6,242 bases of DNA from Dysgonamonadaceae bacterium (GTDB taxonomy: Bacteria > Bacteroidota > Bacteroidia > Bacteroidales > Azobacteroidaceae): positions 1 to 6,242 of the forward strand of contig JAITAH010000018.1 in the NCBI GenBank assembly GCA_031284225.1, read 5' to 3'. Under the pieces are notes generated by a model, which had not been told where the DNA came from, ran no database searches, and was given only the letters and a program-made list of their open reading frames with translations. Below, piece after piece: positions 1 to 6,242 of the stretch. The position numbers and the translations under genes were made by a program. How positions within the stretch are numbered: the stretch's first letter is position 1; every line of letters starts with the position of its first letter.

Positions 1-216
1 ATGAATGATATTATATCTCTTATCACTAAGTATCCGCATCTTGTTGTTTGCTTTTTTCTTTCGGTTTTTATTGCCATAACTCAAAGTTACTATGGTAGAA
101 AGGCATATTATCACAAGAATGAGAAATATCGCAAACAATATAGAACAGTAAATATAATTACTTGTGTCATTTTATTGATTATGATAGTAGGAACGGGCTT
201 ATACAAATGGGTATAA
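1..216 (+). CDS. Small two-helix membrane protein, function unknown (5' end possibly incomplete)
   Basis: I do not recognise this protein. The reading frame is open from an ATG at the first base of the window to a TAA at 214-216 and encodes 71 residues. Two hydrophobic stretches, roughly residues 12-30 and 50-68, look like membrane helices. They are separated by a basic, tyrosine-rich loop (about residues 31-48, with repeated K, R, H and Y) that would favour a cytoplasmic loop with both ends outside. Because the window begins exactly at the ATG, this Met may be internal to a longer protein, and no upstream context is available. The stop lies 20 bases before the rhamnosidase start on the same strand, so co-transcription is possible, but nothing in the protein points to sugar metabolism. 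The hydrophobic pattern supports a real protein more than a chance frame. Confidence 0.55.
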   Translation: MNDIISLITKYPHLVVCFFLSVFIAITQSYYGRKAYYHKNEKYRKQYRTVNIITCVILLIMIVGTGLYKWV

Positions 217-236
217 ATCTTGAAAAACAGTAAATA
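217..236 (+). promoter_or_regulatory. A-rich start region of the GH78 gene, no Shine-Dalgarno
   Basis: This 20-base gap is A-rich and has no GGAGG-like motif before the ATG at 237, as is common in Bacteroidota. An in-frame TAA at 231-233 rules out a start further upstream. I see no TAnnTTTG-type promoter box here, so transcription probably comes from further upstream. Confidence 0.5.
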
Positions 237-2591
237 ATGAAATACAGCAAAAAGAAACGATTAGGCAGATTTCGGAAATTTTCTTTTAAAAATATTTTGA
301 AATCATATAAAAACCATAAATGGATTAGAGCAGGGTTATTGTGGGGGCTTTTTATGTCAATAATCAGCGCATCGAGTTATGCCGAAGCCTTGCCCAAATG
401 GATAACGGCGAGCGACAGCAATGTAAATAATCCGAATACATGGATTGCTTTCAGAAAAGATTTTTATCTGACGGAAAAAACTGAAACGGCAATAGCTCAA
501 ATAGCGGTGGACAGCAAATATTGGTTATGGGTAAACGGGAATTTAGCTGTATTTGAGGGCGGACTGAAAAGAGGGCCTAATCCGAACGATACTTATTTCG
601 ACCATGTTGATATTCTTTCGTATCTGAAAACCGGAAAAAATCAAATCGCTGTTTTGCTTTGGTATTTCGGTAAAAATGGATTTTCGCATAACGACAGCGG
701 CCGGGCGGGATTTTTGTTTAATCTGCAAATGACAAACAATCAGCTTGTAAGCGACAGTTCTTGGGTAAGCAAGATACACCCCGCCTATCTTAACACGGAA
801 AAACCTTATCCCAATTGGCGTTTGCCGGAATCCAATATCCGATTTGACGCTAATTTGGATATAAGTAATTGGCAAATAAAAGATTGTGCGGTTGAATATG
901 CTTTCAAAAAATCGGAAGAAATAGCTCTTGTGGGTGGTAAGCCTTGGAACAGTTTGGTCGAAAGACCGATTCCTCAATGGAAAGATTTTAGCATAAAAAC
1001 AGCAGAAACAAAACGGATAGCGGAAACGGATTCTACTTACACTATTGCGGCATATTTGCCCTATAATATGCAAATGACGCCGGTTATCGAAGCCTTCGAT
1101 CCGGTTGGCGGGCAACTTGTTTCAATTGAAACAGACCATACTTTTGCCGGAGGCGATACTAATTTGAGAGCTGAATACATAACCCGGAAAGGTGTTCAGG
1201 AATACGAATCCTTAGGTTGGCTTAACGGTCAGAAAATTATTTTGCGGGCGTCGAAAAGTGTTGATATTCGTTCCGTAAAATACAGGGAAACAGGTTACGA
1301 CACAGAACAAACAGGACGCTTTCATTGCGATGATGATTTTTTTGTGCGTTTTTGGGAAAAAGGATTGCGTACCCTTTATGTAAATATGCGCGACACTTAT
1401 TTCGATTGTCCTGACCGCGAAAGAGCGCAATGGTGGGGCGATGTCGTTGTTTTGATGGGCGAAAGTTTTTATACTTTTTCGCCTTCCACCCATTTGTTGA
1501 TGAAAAAAGCCATTCGCGAATTGGTTGATTGGCAACGCGCAGACAGTACTTTGTTTTCGCCAGTTCCGGCAGGCAATTACAGCGACGAACTTCCCGCCCA
1601 AATGTTGGCAAGCGTAGGATATTACGGCTTTTGGAATTATTACATGAATACAGGCGACATCGAAACGCTTAAATATGTTTATCCCGGCGTGAAAAAATAT
1701 TTGGATATTTGGAAATTGGACAATACCGGACTTACCGAGTACCGTACAGGAGGTTGGGCATGGGGAGATTGGGGCTATGATATAGACCAAAGGCTTTTGC
1801 TTGCCGGTTGGCATTATTTAGCGCTTAAAGGCGTGGCGGAAATGGCTAAGGTTCTGGGATATCAGCAAGATATGGAGGCATATTATAAAACAATGGAACA
1901 AATAAAGGTGGCATTTAACGCGAACTGGAACGGCTTGGAATACAGGTATCCAGACCATGCGGGTAAAACCGATGACAGAGTTCACGCATTGGCGGTTTTA
2001 TCAGGCATTGCCGGCAAGGAAAAGTACGACCGTATTTTTGAAGTTTTTAAAACACAATGGAACGCAAGTCCGTATATGGAAAAATATGTAATGGAAGCTT
2101 TGTTCGCAATGAACAAAGGGGAATATGCTTTACAGCGGACAAAAGAGCGTTTTTCACCTATGGTAAACAACCGTGAACACACAACGCTTTTTGAAGGTTG
2201 GGATATTGGAAACAAGGATTTTGGCGGCGGAACGACTAATCATGCGTGGAGCGGCGGGGCTTTAACTGTTATAGGGCAATATGTTTGCGGCATTTACCCG
2301 CTTGAAGCGGGTTATAAGACATTCAAAATAGCGCCCAATCCGGTGTTTAAAGAAACGTCTATTACGGTTCCATCCGTAGCGGGAGATATTTCGTTGGAAT
2401 TTAAAAAGTCGGATAAGGAATTTCTTTTAAATATTTCTGTTCCTGAAAACACAAATGCGGTAGTAGAGTTACCAAAAATGGATTTCAAAGAAATACTTGT
2501 AAATGGCAAGAAATTTAAAAACGCATTGCAGTTTCCGGCTGGAAATTACAGCATTAAATGTATTGTTGATAATAAAATAGTTTATAAATAA
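237..2591 (+). CDS. Exported GH78-family alpha-L-rhamnosidase-like glycoside hydrolase
   Basis: This 784-residue protein is predicted to remove terminal alpha-L-rhamnose from glycans by an inverting mechanism. A hydrophobic signal segment lies at about residues 32-47, with a likely cleavage after A49 (SYA/EA). It is preceded by an unusually long basic n-region (13 K/R in 31 residues). Next come an N-terminal beta-sandwich of the rhamnosidase N-domain type (about 53-215), a second beta domain (about 270-355), an (alpha/alpha)6 barrel (about 358-685) and a C-terminal beta domain opening with the family-typical CGIYPLEAGYKTFKIAPNP (684-702). The barrel carries the GH78 signature DCPDRERAQWWGD (390-402). 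D390, E395 and D402 have the 5- and 7-residue spacing I recall for Bacillus RhaB (D567, E572, D579), with E395 the probable general acid. E653 in TTLFEGW is the probable general base, and H669 follows in NHAWSGG. The length is normal and the gene is intact. It is the first of three closely spaced exported glycosidases. The family assignment is strong. Exact linkage, and rhamnose versus a related sugar, are inferred. Confidence 0.9.
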   Translation: MKYSKKKRLGRFRKFSFKNILKSYKNHKWIRAGLLWGLFMSIISASSYAEALPKWITASDSNVNNPNTWIAFRKDFYLTEKTETAIAQIAVDSKYWLWVNGNLAVFEGGLKRGPNPNDTYFDHVDILSYLKTGKNQIAVLLWYFGKNGFSHNDSGRAGFLFNLQMTNNQLVSDSSWVSKIHPAYLNTEKPYPNWRLPESNIRFDANLDISNWQIKDCAVEYAFKKSEEIALVGGKPWNSLVERPIPQWKDFSIKTAETKRIAETDSTYTIAAYLPYNMQMTPVIEAFDPVGGQLVSIETDHTFAGGDTNLRAEYITRKGVQEYESLGWLNGQKIILRASKSVDIRSVKYRETGYDTEQTGRFHCDDDFFVRFWEKGLRTLYVNMRDTYFDCPDRERAQWWGDVVVLMGESFYTFSPSTHLLMKKAIRELVDWQRADSTLFSPVPAGNYSDELPAQMLASVGYYGFWNYYMNTGDIETLKYVYPGVKKYLDIWKLDNTGLTEYRTGGWAWGDWGYDIDQRLLLAGWHYLALKGVAEMAKVLGYQQDMEAYYKTMEQIKVAFNANWNGLEYRYPDHAGKTDDRVHALAVLSGIAGKEKYDRIFEVFKTQWNASPYMEKYVMEALFAMNKGEYALQRTKERFSPMVNNREHTTLFEGWDIGNKDFGGGTTNHAWSGGALTVIGQYVCGIYPLEAGYKTFKIAPNPVFKETSITVPSVAGDISLEFKKSDKEFLLNISVPENTNAVVELPKMDFKEILVNGKKFKNALQFPAGNYSIKCIVDNKIVYK

Positions 2592-2607
2592 TCAAAAAAA
2601 TATAATC
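2592..2607 (+). promoter_or_regulatory. A/T-only-like spacer and start region between GH78 and GH37/63-like genes
   Basis: The 16-base gap is almost entirely A and T, with a run of seven A residues at 2594-2600, and has no Shine-Dalgarno motif. It is too short for a terminator plus a promoter, which supports read-through from the rhamnosidase gene. The ATG at 2608 is favoured because it opens directly into a signal peptide. Confidence 0.5.
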
Positions 2608-4191
2608 ATGAATAAAAAAAGCACAGCACTATGGCTAACCGCACTTTCCGTATTGTTCGGATATTGTACACTGTATGGACAGGCTAATACAAACATTCCC
2701 AATAAATATGTTAAAGAAAACACTTTTACCGGCAGGCAACCGGATACTACCCGCCCTCCTGCTTTCGACGAAATTAAATCGCTCTTGCCCATACCTGCTT
2801 GGGACGCTCAACCCGAAGTGATTGAAAGTTACTGGCGCATGTGGGAACTTCAATTTGCACATTTGCATCAGGTTACACCGCAAAACCGGTTTATATCTCC
2901 TTATCTTGAACCGCCTTTTAACGGAAATATTTACATGTGGGATGCCTGTTTTATGACTATGTTTGGTCGTTATGGACACCGCGCTTTCAACTTTCAGGCG
3001 TCATTGGATAATTTTTATTGCAATCAGCATGAAGATGGTTATATCTGCCGTTCGATTTCTATGACAGATGGAAGTGACCATATCAAAGACAAATTCGACC
3101 CTTCGAGTACAGGTCCGAATCTGATGCCATGGTCGGAATGGGATTGTTTTGTGAATTTTAATGATACAAACCGGTTGAAAGAAGTTTTTCCGCCATTACT
3201 CGCTTATTACCGATGGTACAGAACAAACCGGACTTGGCAGGACGGCTCTTATTTTTCGAGCGGTTGGGGAAGCGGAATGGATAATCAGCCGCGACTTCCG
3301 AAAGGAGAAGAATTTGACCCGCGCTTCAGTACCGGATTCTTATCGTGGATAGACATTACATTGCAACAAATATTTGTCGGTAAAATAATGCTCCAAGTAG
3401 CAGACGTACTGGACAGGAAAAAAGAGGTACACGATATTGAAACCGAAATAAGAAAACTGAGCGCTTATGTCCAACTGTATATGTGGGACGATGAATCGGC
3501 TTTCTATTACGACCGCTACAGGGACGGAACATTGAATTACGTTAAAAGTATCGCCGCATTTTGGAGTTTGCTGGCTGGAGTTGTTACACCCGAAAATGCC
3601 GGCAAATTTATTGCACATCTCGATAATCCCGAAGAATTTAAGAGGGTACACCGCGTTCCGACTTTGTCGGCAGACCATCCCGAATATAACCCTGACCATG
3701 GATATTGGAACGGACCTGTATGGGCGCCGACCAATTATATGGTGTTGAAAGGACTTACAAAGTACGGAAAAGATTCATTGGCACACGAAATAGCTGTAAA
3801 TCATGTGCTTAACGTGGCGAAAGTGTTTGCGCAAACAGGAACTTTCTGGGAAAATTACACCACAGATCATATCGGTGGAACTGCCATGAAAAATTTCTTG
3901 GATTGGAATGGGCTGATTCCTATCAACAATTTGTTTGAATATATTTTTGGTATCAGGCCCAATGTGCCGGATAACACGCTCTTGATAGATGTTCGTCTGA
4001 CCGACGAATATGGAATTAAACAATATCCTTTCGGGAAAAACGGACTGTTGGATATTCAGTGCGGCAAACGCTCGAAAATTACCGACAAACCGACCGTTAC
4101 CGTGCAATCGAATGTGCCGTTAAAACTTATTGTAAAATGGCAAAGCGGCGAACTGGTTAAAGAAATTAAGCCGGGAAAAGTAAAAATATAA
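2608..4191 (+). CDS. Exported (alpha/alpha)6 glycoside hydrolase, GH37/GH63-like (trehalase-like or MGH-like)
   Basis: This 527-residue protein looks like an inverting exo-glycosidase of the trehalase / processing-glucosidase group (clan GH-G fold). A signal peptide spans about residues 1-24, with cleavage near LYG/QA. C20 does not sit in a proper lipobox, so a lipoprotein is unlikely. The barrel runs from about 70 to 455. Visible family motifs are YMWDACF (109-115, substrate-side W111 and D112), SGMDNQPR (222-229, D225 the probable general acid), GYWNGPVWAPTNY (365-377) and FWENY (413-417, E415 the probable general base), followed by DWNGLIPINNLFEYIFGI. D225 and E415 are 190 residues apart, near the 184 I recall for E. 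coli trehalase (D312, E496). The GYWNGPVW motif, however, is closer to GH63 and mannosylglycerate hydrolases than to true GH37. A short beta-rich tail (about 455-527) closes the protein. The substrate could be trehalose, another alpha-glucoside, an alpha-mannoside or something else. The fold call is firm, the specificity is not. It lies 16 bases after the rhamnosidase and 21 before the galactosidase. Confidence 0.86.
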   Translation: MNKKSTALWLTALSVLFGYCTLYGQANTNIPNKYVKENTFTGRQPDTTRPPAFDEIKSLLPIPAWDAQPEVIESYWRMWELQFAHLHQVTPQNRFISPYLEPPFNGNIYMWDACFMTMFGRYGHRAFNFQASLDNFYCNQHEDGYICRSISMTDGSDHIKDKFDPSSTGPNLMPWSEWDCFVNFNDTNRLKEVFPPLLAYYRWYRTNRTWQDGSYFSSGWGSGMDNQPRLPKGEEFDPRFSTGFLSWIDITLQQIFVGKIMLQVADVLDRKKEVHDIETEIRKLSAYVQLYMWDDESAFYYDRYRDGTLNYVKSIAAFWSLLAGVVTPENAGKFIAHLDNPEEFKRVHRVPTLSADHPEYNPDHGYWNGPVWAPTNYMVLKGLTKYGKDSLAHEIAVNHVLNVAKVFAQTGTFWENYTTDHIGGTAMKNFLDWNGLIPINNLFEYIFGIRPNVPDNTLLIDVRLTDEYGIKQYPFGKNGLLDIQCGKRSKITDKPTVTVQSNVPLKLIVKWQSGELVKEIKPGKVKI

Positions 4192-4212
4192 AATGAACTA
4201 ATCTTATAATCA
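4192..4212 (+). promoter_or_regulatory. Spacer and start region before the GH36 gene
   Basis: This 21-base A/T-rich gap has no Shine-Dalgarno motif. An ATG at 4193 reads only two codons before a TAA, so it is not a usable start for the next gene. The ATG at 4213 opens into a clear signal peptide (MKKKF then a hydrophobic run). Nothing here resembles a terminator. Confidence 0.45.
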
Positions 4213-6242
4213 ATGAAGAAAAAGTTTTTGACATTCATTTTCAGCGTATTTTTTATTCCGATCGCCTATTCGCAATCGGCTACAATCCGCATATCGACTA
4301 ATGGAACGGATTTAATATTAAAAACAGCTCCAAGCGGACAATTATGCCAGTCTTATTTGGGCGAAAAACTGAATGCAGTTACGGATTTAAACCAACTTTC
4401 CGATAATTATGTGGAAAAATACGGTGAAAGAAAATGGGATATTTATCCGGCCTCGGGCTGGCAGGATAGTTTTGAGCCGGCTTTTGCCATTCGGCACAAC
4501 GACGGAAATCTGACAACCGTATTCCGCTATGCTTCGCACGAAGTAAAAAAGATAGACAATAATGTAACTCAAACGGTTATCAATCTGCTGGATGATGTTT
4601 ACCCGGTGGAAGTAAAACTATTTTACCAAACATTCGCCAAAGAAAATATAATAAAAACATGGACAGAAATTAAGCATCAGGAAAAGAAACCTGTAACAAT
4701 CAGCCGCTACGCTTCTTCCATGCTTTATTTTGAAAGCAACAAATATTTCCTGACTCAATTCAGCGGCAATTGGAGCGGCGAAGCTAAAATAAGTACGCAG
4801 GAATTATTGTTTGGAAAGAAAGTGATTGACAGCAAATTGGGAACCCGCGCCGCTATTCAGGCTCAGCCGTTTTTCCAAATTGGTTTTGATCAACCGGCAT
4901 CGTTGAATCAAGGCAGCATTGTGATGGGAACAATTGGTTGGACAGGCAATTTTCAATTTACTTTTGAAGTCGATAATCTTGGCGCATTACGCATTATTTC
5001 AGGGATTAACCCTTATGCGTCCGATTACGAACTGAAACCGGACGAAGTGTTTCTGACGCCGGAATTTATTTTCACATTAAGCAACAACGGAACAGATTCA
5101 GCTTCGCGAAATTTTCACGCTTGGGCGCGTAACTATCAGTTGAAAGATGGGAAAAGCGACAGGTGGACGCTGCTCAATAATTGGGAAGCTACGTTTTTCG
5201 ATTTCGACGAGAAAAAATTGGAAGAATTGATGCAGGATGCCAAATTTCTGGGCGCGGATATGTTTTTGCTGGATGCCGGTTGGTTTGGCAATAAATATCC
5301 GCAAATAAATGATAATCAGGGTTTAGGCGATTGGGAGGTTTATCACGATAGATTGCCCAACGGAGTCCCTCATTTGGTAAAGACAGCTAAGGAAAACGGA
5401 TTGAAATTTGGTATTTGGATTGAACCTGAAATGGTAAATCCCCGAAGCGAATTGTTTGAAAAACACCCCGATTGGGCAATGACTATTCCGAATCGCGAAA
5501 CCTATTACGAAAGAAATCAATTGGTATTGGATATGACAAATCCGCAAGTGCAACAATTTGTTTTTGAGGTAGTTGACAATTTGATGAAAGAAAATCCGGA
5601 TTTGGCTTATTTTAAGTGGGATTGCAACAGTCCGATGACTAATATTTATTCCAATTATCTGAAAGACAAACAAAACAATTTGTATATTGACTACGTCAGA
5701 GCTTTGTACAAAGTTCTTGACCGCATAAAAGAGAAATATCCCCATTTGCAGATGATGCTTTGCGCCAGCGGAGGCGGGAGATGCGATTTTGAAGCCTTGA
5801 AATATTTTACCGAATTTTGGACAAGCGACAATACCAATCCTGTTGACCGCCTGTATATTCAATGGGGTTTTTCGCAGATTATGCCGGTAAAAGCTATGGC
5901 GGCACACGTAACCGCCCAAAACTCGCTGGCAAGCATTAAATTCAGGGCAGATGTGGCAATGATGTGTAAGTTCGGTTTCGATATTGATTTAAACCATTTG
6001 ACGGAAAATGAACGGCTTTTTTGCAAACAATCCATAGTTAATTACAACAGGTTCAAACGCACGGTATTGGATGGCGATATGTATCACTTGGTTTCGCCTT
6101 ACGACGGAAATCATGTTTCGGTAATGTATGTCGATGAAGCAAAAGACAAAGCCGTCTTTTTTGCCTACGACATTTTCCCTGTAAGGAACGAAAAACTTTT
6201 ACCGGTGAAATTGCAGGGCTTAGATCCTGCCGGTCAATACAA
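4213..6242 (+). CDS. Exported GH36 alpha-galactosidase (3' end cut by window)
   Basis: This enzyme is predicted to release terminal alpha-galactose by a retaining mechanism (clan GH-D, melibiase type). The frame is open from ATG 4213 to the window end, giving 676 codons. The family usually has about 700-740 residues, so only a short C-terminal part should be missing. A signal peptide covers residues 1-20, with likely cleavage AYS/Q. An N-terminal beta-supersandwich domain (about 22-310) precedes a TIM barrel (about 315-605) and the start of the C-terminal beta domain. Barrel motifs are LDAGWFG (353-359), GIWIEPEMVNPRSELFEKHPDW (about 400-421), KWDCN (468-472) with nucleophile D470, CASGGGRCD (517-525), and SDNTNPVDR (from 538) with acid/base D539. 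The 69-residue spacing between D470 and D539 matches the family (70 recalled for Geobacillus AgaA, D478 and D548). The FRADVAMM-FGFDIDL stretch that ends the barrel is also present. It is probably co-transcribed with the two upstream glycosidases. Alpha-N-acetylgalactosaminidase activity is a less likely alternative. Confidence 0.93.
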   Translation, partial: MKKKFLTFIFSVFFIPIAYSQSATIRISTNGTDLILKTAPSGQLCQSYLGEKLNAVTDLNQLSDNYVEKYGERKWDIYPASGWQDSFEPAFAIRHNDGNLTTVFRYASHEVKKIDNNVTQTVINLLDDVYPVEVKLFYQTFAKENIIKTWTEIKHQEKKPVTISRYASSMLYFESNKYFLTQFSGNWSGEAKISTQELLFGKKVIDSKLGTRAAIQAQPFFQIGFDQPASLNQGSIVMGTIGWTGNFQFTFEVDNLGALRIISGINPYASDYELKPDEVFLTPEFIFTLSNNGTDSASRNFHAWARNYQLKDGKSDRWTLLNNWEATFFDFDEKKLEELMQDAKFLGADMFLLDAGWFGNKYPQINDNQGLGDWEVYHDRLPNGVPHLVKTAKENGLKFGIWIEPEMVNPRSELFEKHPDWAMTIPNRETYYERNQLVLDMTNPQVQQFVFEVVDNLMKENPDLAYFKWDCNSPMTNIYSNYLKDKQNNLYIDYVRALYKVLDRIKEKYPHLQMMLCASGGGRCDFEALKYFTEFWTSDNTNPVDRLYIQWGFSQIMPVKAMAAHVTAQNSLASIKFRADVAMMCKFGFDIDLNHLTENERLFCKQSIVNYNRFKRTVLDGDMYHLVSPYDGNHVSVMYVDEAKDKAVFFAYDIFPVRNEKLLPVKLQGLDPAGQY

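Noticed and set aside
199..216. Perfect 6-base inverted repeat (TTATAC, 6-base loop, GTATAA) ending at the stop codon of the small membrane protein gene
   Set aside because: The stem is short and A/T-rich and no T-run follows, so it is a poor terminator. A repeat this short is expected by chance in A/T-rich DNA.
543..1115. Long open frame on the minus strand inside the rhamnosidase gene
   Set aside because: It lies wholly within a well-supported gene with conserved motifs, and its translation has low-complexity, family-less composition.
1212..1814. Long open frame on the minus strand opposite the GH78 catalytic motif
   Set aside because: It overlaps the most conserved part of the rhamnosidase; its openness follows from codon use on the coding strand, and no domain is visible.
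2656..2670. Possible lipoprotein cysteine (C20) in the signal peptide of the GH37/63-like protein
   Set aside because: The residues before it (LFGY) do not fit a lipobox, which needs a small residue at -1, and a normal signal-peptidase I site follows at LYG/QA.
4193..4201. ATG between the second and third glycosidase genes
   Set aside because: It reads ATG AAC TAA and stops at once; the signal peptide begins at the ATG at 4213.
5323..5919. 198-codon open frame on the minus strand within the GH36 gene
   Set aside because: It overlaps the GH36 TIM barrel, which carries both catalytic residues; the antisense translation shows no recognisable domain.

Overview
The window looks like part of a carbohydrate-degradation locus of a Bacteroidota bacterium, probably of the Bacteroidales, though the genus cannot be told from sequence alone. 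The pointers are the A+T-rich, A-heavy start regions with no Shine-Dalgarno motif before any of the three large genes, the tight same-strand packing, and protein families typical of Bacteroidota polysaccharide utilization loci (PULs). All supported genes are on the + strand.

Layout: (1) 1-216, a 71-residue protein with two predicted membrane segments and no recognised function, whose true 5' end may lie outside the window. (2) 237-2591, an exported family GH78 alpha-L-rhamnosidase-type enzyme with an unusually long basic N-terminus before its signal segment. (3) 2608-4191, an exported (alpha/alpha)6-barrel glycosidase of the GH37/GH63 type (trehalase-like, or mannosylglycerate-hydrolase-like), whose specificity cannot be read from the sequence. 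(4) 4213 to the window end, an exported GH36 alpha-galactosidase cut off near its C-terminus by the window edge.

The gaps between genes are only 20, 16 and 21 bases. I see no terminator-like hairpin followed by a T-run and no convincing Bacteroides-type promoter in them, so genes 2-4, and possibly gene 1, are probably one transcript. The three enzymes all carry export signals and are expected to act from the non-reducing end, so together they could trim side chains or oligosaccharides containing alpha-L-rhamnose, alpha-galactose and a third sugar in the periplasm or at the cell surface. A plant pectic or similar heteroglycan is a reasonable guess, but the substrate is inference. No SusC/SusD pair, regulator, mobile element, RNA gene or CRISPR array is visible. 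I found no clearly novel system. The most open question is the specificity of the middle enzyme and of the three-enzyme set.
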